From Phoebastria nigripes (lineage: Eukaryota; Chordata; Aves; Procellariiformes; Diomedeidae), in contig JAYKAV010000478.1 in the NCBI GenBank assembly GCA_035582835.1, positions 1 through 64,000 of the forward strand: a stretch of 64,000 bases of DNA, given 5' to 3'. The notes beneath the pieces were generated by a model that saw only the letters and a program-made list of their open reading frames with translations, made no database searches and had not been told where the DNA came from. The stretch's first letter is position 1. Every line of letters starts with the position of its first letter. A program made the translations under genes and the position numbers. Below are positions 26,501-44,103 of the stretch, piece after piece.

Positions 26501-28420
26501 TCATCAAAGATAACGTGTATTGTGCAACTTGCAATTGATCCAGAAAGCAGAATGTAGAACTTCCCTAATCTTACTGACATTTAATCATGGGTGGCACAGA
26601 CTGTCCAAACTACAGAGGAAATATTCCTATTATGAATGGACTTTTTGCTCAATCGCTTACAAACTGTGCTGTTGAACAGCCTTGTCATGAAACAACGTAA
26701 TGAGGATTGGAAAAAATAAACAGGAATAGTTTGCAATCTATAAGCTGCTGGGCAGCTTTNTTCTGATAGTTCCAAGTGTGCCTTTGTCAGTCACAGGCAA
26801 AAAGTTTAGGTGGAAAGAGCACGAACAGCAAACATAATGGAAAAGAAATGGTTTTAGTGTTTTGTAGGTTCAAGGTTAGTCTTTCTGAAAGACTGAAACA
26901 TACTCTGCAATGAACTGCCCATATAGAGTGTCAAGTTATACATGAGTCTGTGCTTCAGGACAACTCCTAACTTTTGACAAGCCTCTTCAGCCAAATGCAA
27001 GGTTTGTTTGAGGTACCTGTGAGCTGGTGGAAATACTACAGTATGAAAACAGTAACGCAAGTCCGCCCAGCAGTTACATCCTTTTTTTTTGTTTTTACAT
27101 AAGCATTTGTGTGGGAGGGGAACAGGAGATTTCGAATGTACCTGGCAGCCTGCTGAAGCGATAGGTATGACCCGCATTAACTTACAGATCTTAATTACTT
27201 CTGATGGTTAACTGACAGAAGCAACAGAAAACCATAAAACAAAGGAAGCCATGGGCTGCCTGTTTCCTTCAGGCGTTCAGAGCGCCTCTAAAAGTGCCNT
27301 TTTGCTGACACAAGCCTTGCGCTGCCCTTTACACACAAGACAGACACCTATGCAGTCACGCGTGGGAAATCACACATTACTGGGAAGGTTCAAAGACCNA
27401 ATAAAACTTCGTAGAAAGAACTGGTTAAAGGAAAATTGATTTAATCTGAGTTTACAGGCTCAGTAACTTCTAATATTTCTGATTAATTTCAACATTAATA
27501 TTACCTTAGTAAAAGCCAAGATTTTGGGAGCCTGATGATTTCAGTTTAAGTAGGATGTTTCTAGCCCTCAAGGTTGCACTTAAAATCTACTTAAAATTTC
27601 AGAAACCAGGAAGTAAAAGAATCCAGTGTTTATTGAAAAATAAATGACCACACAAANTGAATGCCTATGGTAGTTCTAAAAGCAGCTGAAATAATAATTA
27701 TTGGAAGGCTCAGTTTTTTCTGTTTGACCTTTGATTTCTGAATTACCTCTTTATTATTCAGCATTATGTTTGAACTGACTATAGGCTCCTATCCTAAATC
27801 TCACCATCAAGCAAATCGAACATCTGAGGGCAAGAAATGTTAGTTTCTCACCAGCTCTCGTGTGTGTGGTGCCTTTAGTCATCACAGGGGCTAACATGCA
27901 GCGTGCTTCCTTCCCCAGGTCATCAGCAAACACCAGGAGCTGCAGGTGCCTGTTAATAACTTGGAGCAACTTTGAAGGGTGATGGTACCCTTCAGCTGTG
28001 TTTGTTCCTTCTTGCTTGGTCAGCTCGTCAGGCTAACCAAGGATTTCCACCTTTATTGAACTGTTTTTTGCATTTTTTAGGAGGATTTTTGAGGCAGTAT
28101 CCAAAGGAGGGCCTGGTCACTGGAAGGAGGAAGCCTGAAAACTCACCAGGTCTCGCCACAGAGTCACCGGCGGTTTCCAGTCCCAATTACCACTTTCAGA
28201 ATAAGTGAAAGGAGAAAAAAGCCCATCCACCATGCCATAAATTTCTTCCGTCCCAACTCTGTATTAATTAAGCAGCTCCAACGTTTACTATTAAGGTTTA
28301 AAAGCCCCACACTGTTTTTCGTTGGCAAACAAACGCGTTTCTGTCTCGCTGCTCGCTGGGCCTTTGCCTGAGGCCTGCTCCCTCCCTGCGGGCTCGGGAG
28401 CCCCGCGCTCTGGCAGAGAC
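17563..28420. other. Intergenic or intronic, no gene recognised
   Basis: Nearly 11 kb with no exon I can assign on either strand. If a gene starts at the CpG island to the left and runs rightward, this would be its intron or noncoding body. Short CA/TG runs occur near 20.40 and 20.95 kb. An AT-rich, slowly varying stretch lies around 25.8-26.1 kb. Isolated N bases are frequent. I see no CR1 end in this interval. Confidence 0.5.
25392..25424. repeat. Alternating purine-pyrimidine tract
   Basis: Thirty-three bases alternate strictly purine/pyrimidine, built from ATGC, GCAC and CACA units. This is simple sequence with Z-DNA-forming composition. No gene context gives it a function. Confidence 0.7.
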
Positions 28421-28429
28421 ACCCCTGGC

Positions 28430-33252
<4,823 letters not shown>

Positions 33253-33407
33253 AGTCTTGCCAAGAGCCACCCTGTGGGTTTCAGTGGGACTCCTACTTTA
33301 CTGTCCAGCCATGCATGCATCTTCAGCTATCTAGATAAACAGTTCTCATACTCTGTACCAAATATCGCCCCTCTTTTCTCTTGTGTTTTGTGTATTGCCC
33401 TCCATCC

Positions 33408-33413
33408 AATAAA
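33408..33413 (+). terminator. FTH1: FTH1 polyadenylation signal
   Basis: Canonical AATAAA 156 bases after the FTH1 stop codon. It gives a short 3' UTR of about 180 bases, as is usual for ferritin H. A T/G-rich stretch follows (GTTCAAGTTGGCTTTTTCTG), suitable as the downstream element. Confidence 0.9.
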
Positions 33414-33435
33414 GTGACTTGGTTCAAGTTGGCTT

Positions 33436-34150
33436 TTTCTGTTTCTCTCGGGAGCGAGAGGCCTGTACTTGCAGGATTGTGCTCATAGTCTCTGTTGTGA
33501 CAGTCATCTTAATTTGGTCATGGATGAAGGAATATATTAGAGATTTTACTTAGCACTCTTATAAAAATGACTTTTTTTCCAAACCGGTGGGATCCACTGC
33601 GGGAATTGCTCAGAGACTAAAGTTGTGTTTTAAATGCCTTTGCTATCAAAGCTGTTGCTGTAATGAATGGACAAGGAAAGGAAGGCTTGAGTATCTGGGC
33701 TTCCTGAATTGGTCCCTGTGAATTTATGTGAGGCAACTGAAGGGGAGGGGGTTAGTGCCTCACTAGGCATCGTGCCTGTCTTAACAAATGGCACTACACT
33801 TGTGTATGGAGAAAACATACTGTGAATCAAGGCTTCAGAGCTGTGTACTGTAATCAGGCTACGCTGAAACAGCAGTGCTGCAGGAACTGCCTCAACAACA
33901 CTGTCGGGAGTTGCGGCGGGTGGTGGTGACATCTGCCTAGGTCCGGCAGCTGTACTTGGAAGGCAGAGAGGGTAGGCAGCTGTTGTGAAGGCATTGGAAG
34001 GGATGTGGGAGGTAGAGTAAATTTGTCATGTGCCCCCTGTGATACGGGAGATTTGCAGCTGTTTCTGAAGACAGAAGTAGGAAAACTTNTGTGGTTTCTC
34101 TAAATTCCTGCTGTTGCATGGAAACTAAAATGAAGAAACGAAATGGATGG
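33436..34150. other. Spacer between convergent FTH1 and BEST1 3' ends
   Basis: The genes meet tail to tail. No exon or repeat is visible here. If the BEST1 polyadenylation signal near 34.17 kb is correct, about 0.7 kb separates the two transcripts. Confidence 0.6.
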
Positions 34151-34170
34151 TCCTGGACTTCAGCCTTGCT

Positions 34171-34176
34171 TTTATT
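34171..34176 (-). terminator. BEST1: Candidate BEST1 polyadenylation signal
   Basis: AATAAA on the minus strand, about 790 bases after the BEST1 stop codon. It is the only such hexamer I found on that strand between the stop and the FTH1 3' end. Function is inferred from position. Confidence 0.4.
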
Positions 34177-34961
34177 TTCTTAGGGAAGACAGTAAAAACT
34201 CATACTTACCATGGTGTCTGCTACCATCCAAATGACTTCTCTGAGCACTGTCAAATCAGTGGCAGATGTGATGTGGAACTTCAAAAGGAAGCAATGTGCT
34301 GGGTAAATACCATTGACTGCAGCCACCTCTTCTAGTGGACACTTGCCCTGCCTTATTCCATTACTTTTCCAGTACTGGAAAACACCAGCTAGACATGACT
34401 TCAAGAAGCACACAAATAATGCGACTTCCTTCAGTCCCTTACTTTCCCTGGAGTATCTTGTCAGTAGTGCAAGTCCTGCCTGAGACTTGTAATGGGTCTT
34501 GTGACAAATGCTAACATAAAGCTCAAGTTCCAATTCTTGCTGTGACGAGGAGGGGGGAGGTATCCTTATTAACTATGTTCCTCTTCTGTTTTGGGCTACA
34601 CCTGCACTCCAGGTTCTTCAGGCTGGTACCTGCTGAGCTATTGCTCTGCTGTTAGGTGTCTGCAATACCTAACATTCAGTCTTGTTTGTTCTTTTGCTAC
34701 AAACCTAGAGGTTTTGTTTGTTTTGTTATTGTTGCAACACTGAACTTGTGCCTGCTACTGTACCTGAGGCCAGTAGCAGTGTGTCATTAGTGCTGGCTTT
34801 AGCCTAGGCTGGGCTCTATCTAGCTGCATGTTCCAGCAGTAGGTGGTTTGGCTGCACTGCCCTTCTGTTTGGGTGAGTGCCAGTGTGGCCAGGTGTAAAG
34901 ATACCTGCCATATAAGTGATATTGCAGTATCTCAACAGAACTGTGTGTCTCTTGGTCTCCT

Positions 34962-37900
34962 CTAGCTGTATTGATCTATCTGCTCTTCACACGTGCTTTC
35001 ACTGGTCTCCATGATCACCTCCATCAGCCCCACGTAGTCACCTTCGGCTAGAGAGATGCCAGAGTCATTGGGGGATGGACTCTCTGCTCGCCTTGGCTCT
35101 TTTGTAGGGGGAGTATTAATGCTTCCGTTTCCAGTATCTCTCGTGGTCCTGGAAACCTCTGCTGAATGCTGGTCTGGAGCGCTGGCTGTATCTTCTAAGC
35201 TTAGGCTGCGAGCATCAGGGCCCACATTCCCCATGTGGGATCTCTCCAGCACTGGAGATGTTACAGGAGTGAATGAGAAGCAGAGGGAGGTGCTGCCTCC
35301 GGGGGTTTTGTTACTGGGGGTGTGAAAGGCACTTGAATGCTCAGAATTGGGGGTGGCTGATGCTGTGTTCTCCAGGGTTAGCCAGGGTGGGTGGGAACCT
35401 TTCAAGCTCTTCAGACTCTTGAAGCTACCCTGCTTCTCGTGGTCTGGGGACTCTGCCAAGAAGGGGAATTCTTGGCATCTGTCTGATGCTGTGGACTGAG
35501 CTCCTGGACTTCCTGTGGTGGCAGCTTCTCTGCTTTTACTGTTAGAGTTGCTCTTTTCTTCTACTGTTAAAACCAGTGAGTCAGGACCTTTGCTCCGATC
35601 TGTTGGCCAAATAAATGTTTCCTTTGCACCTGAGCCAAGGGAGCTCTGGCTCTTATACATATCGCTGACTCTGGAAGGTGAGGAGTTGACAATGACATCC
35701 CTAAGAGAAGTCGAGCATGCAGCGATGCTGGAGAGTGCAGGAGGCTTCTTGCGGCCTTGGCGTCTAGAAGGGAAAATCATGGGGATAGAGCTGATCGGTG
35801 TCTGTGGAGCACTGTAGAAACCAGGTCTCTCATAAAATGGGGTTGACATGAAGGCATCAAACTCCCTTAGTTTTCTGTCTTCGCTGTCCCACTGCTCCTG
35901 TGAGCTGGAGTCTCCCCTTGGCTGATTGATGCTGCAAGGGCTTCCAGACTTGCCCATGCCTTGGTATGTATAATGGGAGAAGGGGGATGTGGGGTCTCCT
36001 CGCCTGCGCAGCAGGTTCATCCGGGAAGAGGATCTGGAGAAGCTTGGTGACTGGACGCCGAGGAGGCGGCCCAGGTGTCCCAGTAATGGTGTAGAGTGGT
36101 TTGCCTCCTCATTCTCTTTAATTTGCTCCAGGGGCTGGAACTCCATCTCTTCTTTCTGCATGCTGGGGAAAGGCAAAACAGGCTGTTACACAGCCACAAA
36201 AGGAGGTGGTTTCTGGTGGAGAGGCTGGCAGCACAGGGAGTGCTGCCGCCAGTGGCAAGCCTCTTTCTTCCAGTACTGCCATTAGATATGTGTTAGGCCC
36301 TCCACGATAGGGATGCTCATAGGAGAGGGGAGGGGAGCAAGAGGTCAGAGGCATCCTTTTCTGTGGAGGAGGATGGCTATTGTCTTTGGATGAGCCTAAA
36401 AGTATCTTAGAGCAAGATTTCACAGACTATGGAGAAAGATATTACTGCTCGCTCTTACTCCTCAAGTATAATACCCTGTGCAACACCTGATCCAAGGTGT
36501 AAATGTGGACTGTTCTGATACCCTGTGGTTGCACTCACCTGATATCAAAAGTTGAGCCAAGGAACGATGGGCGCTTGTACTCAGCAGTGGCTGCGGTGTA
36601 GGGTGGCTGGGGATCAGGCTCATTCCAGTATAGGTCCTTCTCCAGAATGGGTAAATCCTGATGCATCTCATCCACTGCCATAAGGGAGACCTGCAGGGGA
36701 CAGCAGAAATGTCATACGGGGTGAGCAGCATTACGTGTGCCTATTATCAGTGGACAAAGGAATGCAGGGCAGGAGGAAGCAATGTAGCACAGAAGCGAGG
36801 CAAGTGGCTGGATTTGCTATGTGGTTTCCTGTCACTTGGGTTGTTTTTCACATGGAGAGATTTGATTAATTGGAAGGAAAGTGATGCTGAAGGAGACAGG
36901 AAAGCAATATGCTCACTAGGACAGAAGGGCTGAAGGTGGAGAGTTACTGCATGGAAGAAAGCAGAGGAGGCAGTTTTAGATACAGACACAGGGTGGGAAA
37001 AGCTAGGGAGAGGCAGGCATGATGTGACATTGAAAGGTAGCGAGGGCGTGAAACGAACAGCCTGGATCCATTGTGTGTGGCAGAGCATGGACTAAAGCTG
37101 CAATCGGTCTCTGTGTACAAAGATAAGCCAAAAGCCCTGTCTTCCCTGGTGTGGGGGGGTCTTCCTGGCACAGGTCTTGCCCCACATTCTTCCTGGAGCC
37201 TGGGATGTCTCCTTGGCTGCTAAGGGGGAACACTGAGCTGGCCACCTTCACCCTCATATTTGTTGGGAAGCCTTATGCTCTCCTCCTGCTCTCCTAGCCA
37301 TCTCCCTCTGGAGATCCTGGGCCTCCTCTTAACATGCAGGCACCGACACCTCAGCAAAGTGCAAGGATAACAGGGACTGCTTCTCTGCCCCATTGCAGGC
37401 ATGGGAGGTGGGCGGCAGAGGTGTTACAGGAGAACTTTGTGACTGCACTGATGGGGCTTGCTAAACCCTCAGGTGCAGTCCTGCCTCCGTGTTCCTCCGC
37501 AGATCAGGCTCGTCTGGAGGATCCTGCCTTCACTTTACCTGCAGGTTCCTGTCAATGAGCCAGTTGGTTTCAAAGTCGTCATCGTCCTCCCCAAAAGGGT
37601 TGATGAGTTGCTCGGCCACCTGCATGTGGAGAGCGCATAGCAAAGGTTATCATGGTCATACCTGCCCCTTTCCCTGCAGGGAAGAAGGCCGGTGGGGCAG
37701 AGTCAAGCATGATGTCCCTTGAATTCGGAGCAATGCTGTTCCTCCCAAAAAGGGGTGGGTTAAAAATGGAGGCTTGCCAGTGGCTGGGAGACATTGGTAC
37801 ACACAGATAACTGCCCCTTGCTCACATAGCCTTCCTGCAACTGCAGACCACCAGTGCAGGTAAAGTGTGGCCTACTGCCTCTCTTTTTCACCAAACTAGT

Positions 37901-40900
37901 CAGGACCAAAGCTTAGGAAAGGTGGAGCTGATCTCCAGGGTGAGACACTCAGAAACTGAGAAGGTCTTGGCAATACCCTCAGCCTCTGTTGGTTTCCCAT
38001 TTGTCTGCCAGCACCTGGCATGTTGCCCATAGACCAAAGAACACAGCTGGGTCCCTGGTGAGCACACACTGGGGAAAACCCTTAGCTGGGTCAGATTCCA
38101 GCTCCAGACATATTTTCTTGGACTTACCTTTAACCAGCCAGCATAGAAGAAGAACTGCAAAAATGTAAAGACAGGCACGAAGAGATCTAGTTCATGGCCA
38201 GGATATGCTTTTTCTGGATCCAGGAACTGCCGCCCGATCAGACAGGCCAGGAAGAAGCTGTAAACAGCCACGGTCACCACCTGGGAAAGATGCCAGGGGA
38301 CACACCAGAGGAGCTTGAGTTCCCAGCTGGCTTTCCCAGCATCTCTCTTCAGTTCCACCCCACACAACTCCAAAGAGCGGCAAGCTGCTGCAGAGCTGCT
38401 GCCTCTGTAGCCTTTTGAAAGCCTTGGATTCAGCTATGGCAGGCTTCTCCTCTGCTTTTTGCAGGAAGATGCATTTCCACTGCCGAAAGCTTTAAATATG
38501 CCCTTTGCCCTTTGGCTGTTACATACGCTGTATTTCATTCCATGCTGTCCCTGGAATGACATCTGTGTAGGTGTCACAGAAAGATAGTGGCAGAAGAAAG
38601 CATGTGACATCCTGGATGGAAAGAGCTTAAACAACTGACACATGGCTGCATGGTTGTTCTGCTGCTGAAGTAAGGGGTGCCGTGAGCTCTTTTCATTCTT
38701 GTCCTTGCCTCTCCTGAAAGCTGTCTCGAGCCCCTCGTGGTTCAGTCCATACTGGCAGGCCACTTCCAAGGCAGGGAGGGGAACCCTGGCAGTGCTGCCA
38801 GCTCTGAACTAGCTCCTTCCTTCCTGGTCATCACGCTGGACCTTTTTTATATTTGCCTGCTTGCTTGCCCACATTTCAGGCTACAATGAGCTTTGTGCTT
38901 TTCTCTGTACTCATGGGAAGCTTCCCCTTTTCAGACTAAAAGCAGCTGAGAATCTTGCATGGTCTTTTGACTCAACAAGCAAGGGGGTTCAAAACAAACA
39001 CCCAGCATCACAAGACTCTCGAGCTAGCCATGCAGTTCCTTGCAGTGAACAGCACAGGGCTGTTTCATGGTGGGCAGGATATGCCTGGAATGACAGACTT
39101 TGCATTGTGGATGGGCACCTATAAAAAAATGGGTCGTGTACTGCAGAGTGGGCAAAGACATGCAATGGTACTGCTTTTGCTCCTAGTGTGCAGGACATGG
39201 GTCTGTGCAGGAATATGGTTCCCAACGTATTCCCCATTAACCTTCAGCACTGCATGAACGGAAGCAGTTCCCGTTTCACGGCAGAGTGCATTAGTGTTAT
39301 CTGAGCAGCTGGATTGTATGAGACAAAGGAGCAAGTTGGTGCCGAAGTGTCTGTCTGGGTTTGCATCGAGAGAGCTATTAAACAGCTGAGTACATGCACA
39401 CAGCTCTCTTTCAAACACGTGGCACAACTCCATCAGAGCTGCCCTGCCTGCTGGAGCAGCTTTGCTGGCAGGCAGATCTCAGCTCTGCTGGGTAGGAAGA
39501 AACTGCTTCAGGGACGTGGTGCCTGCAAGGTGGTGCAGGGAGTGGATCCGCGTGTATCTGTGTTTTGCGTGTACCCGCGTGGCGCACACCGTGGTTAGTT
39601 ACCCCTGGACAGTGTGTGTTTCTGTAGAGGTGGCTGCATCTGAGTTACGGAAATAAGGCTGGGCTGGGTGTGTGCTGCTGAGCTACATATGTGAGAGCCG
39701 GNGTGTAGGTATGGATGAGGGGTCCAAGTGTACCTCGTGCCAGCATGGTCTGTGTGTGGGTCAGGTATGGGTGTAAATGGGGATGCCCCTTGTAGCATGG
39801 GGCAGTGTGCACAGGCAGGCAGTGGAGCAGTAGGTGTNGGGGATCCCTTCTCACCTGGGTGTAGACCAGGGGGATGCTGATCCAGTCATACCCATAGAGT
39901 CGCCCGCACTGGCTGCGCAAGGTGTTGAGCTCCTGCAGTGGGGAAAAGGAATGGCCTGTCAGCATAACTTCGCATCTCCTTGCTGGGGACACTGAGCCTC
40001 TCTGGCCCCATTGCTCTTTATTGCTCCAGCCCATTCCCTCCTTCTCACACCTCCTCTGGAAGGGGGGGGCTCAGCCAGGACTCCTGCTCCCTTGGTGCCC
40101 AGCTTCACCCCAGCAGACCACCAGCAGGGTCTCACACTTGCCCTGGAGGAACTCCTTGCTGCCTGGGTGTCTTCATCTGAGCCCAAGATCCCTTCCTAGC
40201 TCACTTCATAGCAGAGTTTATCTCCTCACAAAATGAGCAGCCAACAGATTAGGCAAAGAATGTCTCAGGAGCATGCTATCTCCCTCCTGACTACATAGTG
40301 AGTCTAGATAAATAGCCCAGAGGGAGATATCTCTCTCTGGGCAGATGAATCTCACTCCAGGCAACAGAAACAATGTGACTTTCTCTGCACATGAATACCA
40401 GGAAGGATGAGTTGCTCTGGACCTTTTTTCTCTGCAGCTGGGCAGGGATTGTTGCCAGGTCTTGCCTGTGGAGCATGGCCTGCTTCCCAGGACTATATAA
40501 GTGTTTTCAATAGTGAAGTTTTCTACAGGGACCTTGGTTGTTGGGGATGCTTTTGACCTCTCCTGGTCTCTTCCAGATACATGCTTCCTTGTGCTTCCTT
40601 GCGGCTTTCCATCTGTATCCTAGAGACCTCCACTGGCTACTGTGGTTTGCTGCTCTGGAGTGTGTGAAGGCTGGAGGAAGGCTGATCAAGGACCTGCTGC
40701 ATGGGTGTCTCCATTACTATGCCTAGATGTGAGTCCCATGGTTCCTCCCAGTCCCACATTTGAGGAAGGTGTCACATTCCCCTCGCCTCTACTGTATGTG
40801 ACATTGCTACCAAGTCAGCAGGCCATGAAAAGCTCTGTTCTGTCACAAGCTGGAGAGTGGCAGTGGAGGCATTTCCCATCAAAGTGAATGTAATATCCTA

Positions 40901-43900
40901 TTCCCAGGGACAGGCTTGGCTCAGTGTCCTACCTCACCATTCCTATTCCTTGCCTGACCTCTGGAAATCCCTGTAGTTCCACCCAGAGGACTGGACAAGG
41001 ATCTCAAACAGTTGCTTATTGCCTCTGTCACTCACATTCAGGATGCCTTGGAGCAGCACACTGTCCCGGATCCTCCCCTCATTCCTTGCCTTCACAGCCA
41101 GATTGGAGAACCATACACATGGGATCCAAAACTTGTTGTGGGGGGAATTCAAGCTCTCAAACTTCTTGTGCTCTTCTGGTGTCATGAGGCCTAGGTGGAA
41201 AAGAGTAGATGGGAGAGGGATGGCCATAGAGGGCAGAAATAAATTGATCTGGTCTGAAATGAAAATATGTAAATCTCAGGTGGTCACCTTAGCTCTCCTT
41301 AAAAATCACAGGAAAGACTCAGGCACTCAGCCTTTGGAAGACACATAGAAGGAGGGCAAGTCTTCTTCTTAAAACATTGAGTTACAGAAGTGTGAGAGGC
41401 AGGCTTTATCTCGTTTCACTTTGGATGTCTGCAGCATATCTGATCAGATCACAGCCGGCAGGGAGATAAAGTACTGCTGAGGGTGCAGTTGCCTGGTGTA
41501 CTTAGACATTTGTTGAGAATGGGATAACTTGTGTCCTAGAAGTGCCTGTTTCTCTCTCTGGATNGCAAAGGGAACCCAGTTGACTAGGGCAGGTGCAGAC
41601 ATCTCCCTTTGGGCAGACTGGGAAATGTTGTACCTTGAGGAGCATCTTCAGAGAGGATTCAGGGAGCCCAGCGGTTAAGGTCGGAGGTCTGAGGCTCCAA
41701 TTCCCACCTGCCCAGTGGAAAACTGTTGCCCTGAGGGAGGACAAACATACCACTTGGCAGGGGTCTGCTCGTGCTCTGCTATAGATCTGTGCACAGGGTC
41801 ATTTACTACAGAGAGCTCTTCTCTTTCTGTGCACACTTTCAGTGCAGGGTGAGCAGCTCCCAGTGAAGTCGCTGCACCACAGTTACCCTAATCTGATCAG
41901 CCAGGGCTGCCCTGTGACCTGCAGCATATCTGCATTCACAAACCGGATCTCGATGCTCTCCTTACGTAAAAAATTTGGGCAGAGACCTTTCATCTTTCAA
42001 ACAAGCCTTCCAGCCACTAGCAGGAACAAGCATGCTGTGCAATAGGAAAACATAAACAGTTGATTATATCGGAAGAGCAGAGCTAGGGCATGAGCAGATG
42101 CTTAGCACCCGCTGCAGACATCAGCTGAGCACATTGCAGCACTATCCCATCTCCAGTTTGGAGGTCATGTGGCCCTTTCCAAGGCTCTTTGCCCCAAGCA
42201 CAGCAGCAAGGTGCTGCTGTCTGCCTGGTGCCAGAGTTGTACAGAAGGCAGTACCAGTACTGACCTGCCCTCACGACATGCTCCATGCTAGGGAAGCGCT
42301 TGTAGACTGCAGTGCTGACTGAGCGCAAGATCAGCACGCTGCACAGGTTGCTGTAGCGCATGAGGGTGCGACGCAGGAGCCGCCCGTACTCATCCTCGCC
42401 ATCCACGTTGCAGGAGACCAAGTTCATGATGCGGTCAGGCCATGGGATGCTTTCGTACTGAGCCCACCAGCGGGACACCACCAGAGCCACGTAGAAACCT
42501 AGAGGTGAGCTGAACAAATTAGCTGTCCTAAAGGAGTGGGAGATGTAAATGCTCATGAGTAGGAAGGCTGGTACTGCTCATACGGGGATGGGTGCAGGCA
42601 TGCCTGGAGGGCAATTCAGATCTCCATGCTAAAGTTAGAGTCTGTGTTTCATGGTTTATTTGGTGCCTGCCCTCCTGGCAGAACCTAGAACATGCTAGTA
42701 CATCTGGCCAGTGCAAGCTNTGTGCTAGGGGCATAGCTCACAGCTGCAACATGGAATGATGTATTCTGCTTGAGGAGTTACACAAAGGCAGAGGGAGGGA
42801 TCTGCTCAGCAAATCTTGCCTGCCTGCAGAGCTATATCAAACCAGGGAGAAGAAATGCTGTCCCTTTCCCCTCCCTGTGTGTTCCCAGACAGAGCTCCTT
42901 ACCCAGCACAAAGGACACGGGGATTAGCTCAGCATAGCTGTTGCAGTAGAGTGCCAGCTTCTCAAACATCAGCCTTTGGCTCTCACTCAGGATCAGCCTA
43001 AAAGGGAGAAACAGAAACATCAGCCTCAAAGAAGAGTCTGTGCCTTGTTGGGCCTGCTGGGATAGGAGCCTGGCAAGGGAAACCAAGGATGGGTAGTCAC
43101 GACACTGCCACGCTGTGAGTCTGGGGATGATGTGAGTGAACAGGCCTCGTGAGCCTGGGACATCAGCCCACCTTCCCAAAATACCCTGCTGACCAGTCCA
43201 AAGGAGCCAGAAGTGGTCACTGACAGACAGTGTGTGGTACATGATGCAGTCTGATGTCAGGGACCACCCCTATTTTTCTCACTTGGGAGAGTGCTATGTG
43301 GTTATCAAGTGTTTGCCACAGAGCTTGGGTGTGCACCACAGTTCACTTAATATCCTGCAAAATGTCAGTCCAAGCTCTGCTCTTATGTGAGTTCCTGCCT
43401 CTTTCTTAGAGCTGCTTTCCTACCTCCGTGCTGCATCTGTGATTGAACCAGCTAGGGGAACTCCCTGTCTTTCCTCACCAAAACCAGACCAGCTACAGAG
43501 TACAGTTGCCTTATCAAAGATCTGTGGTCCCAGAGCTGATGTCTGCTCTCAAAAATGTACCCAAGGTATCGTCTGTTGTGTATCAAGGGAAACTCTCTCC
43601 TAAAGCTCCCCACTGTGGGACATCTCCAGTACTAGTTCAGCCTTGATCTCCACTGATCTACATCTATTCTTCTGTAGGTAATCATCAAACACAACTGTTC
43701 ATCCCAGGGAAGAGAAACATCCCAGGACAGAAAAAGGAGATTTGTCAGCTGCTAAGTCATATTGGAGCAGTGAGGAAGGACCTGACCTTTCCTTTCCTCC
43801 TGTGAACAGAGGCTGGTGAGTGGCTGGCCACCTCCTCTTCACCAGGATCACTGTCCCAATCCTGTGTTGCTCAGTTGTNCTGCTCCAGGACAGGTGGAGA

Positions 43901-44095
43901 GTGAGGGGCTGTGTTAGTGTTGGGGTGGTGTAAGGATGCTTACCTGTAGACAAGACTGATGGTGAAGTAGAGAGAGATGAAAATAAGGAACTCAGAGTAG
44001 AGAAGTTTGTAGATACTTCCTTTCCATTGGAGCAGGAGCTGTGAGAAGGTGCCTAGGCGGGCATCAGCCACACGGTTGGTGTATGTCACTGTCAT
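34962..44095 (-). CDS. BEST1: Bestrophin-1, calcium-activated chloride channel
   Basis: Coding exons in transcription order: 44095-43944, 42997-42903, 42498-42265, 41190-41036, 39932-39855, 38280-38128, 37619-37539, 36690-36539 and 36162-34962, all with GT-AG junctions in phase. The exon start at 44103 leaves 8 bases of 5' UTR before the Met. The predicted product is 766 residues. It forms the pentameric Ca2+-gated Cl- channel of the basolateral membrane of retinal pigment epithelium. Visible features are neck residues Ile76, Phe80 and Phe84, aperture residue Val205 (Ile in human, Val in chicken), the Ca2+-clasp residues Ala10, Asn296 and Glu300-Asp304 (EDDDD), and the 346-367 autoinhibitory segment with Ser358. 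The last exon encodes a 399-residue tail. Only its first part, up to [10 protein letters not shown] at about 480-489, resembles human BEST1, which is 585 residues. All coding exons up to 36539 have human-like lengths. Confidence 0.96.
36163..43943. other. BEST1 introns between coding exons
   Basis: Eight introns separate the coding exons. The largest are 36691-37538, 38281-39854, 39933-41035, 41191-42264 and 42998-43943. I recognise no nested gene or mobile element in them. Open frames reported by simple translation here are fragments extending from the true exons or are noise. Confidence 0.7.
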
Positions 44096-44103
44096 CACAG
44101 GTC

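Noticed and set aside
16045..28420. INCENP, the next conserved gene beyond FTH1 in mammals
   Set aside because: I looked for its N-terminal and coiled-coil exons on both strands and saw nothing resembling them.
36462..36731. 89-codon minus-strand frame over BEST1 exon 36539-36690
   Set aside because: It is a shadow in the wrong frame. The true frame gives [14 protein letters not shown] and joins both neighbouring exons in phase.
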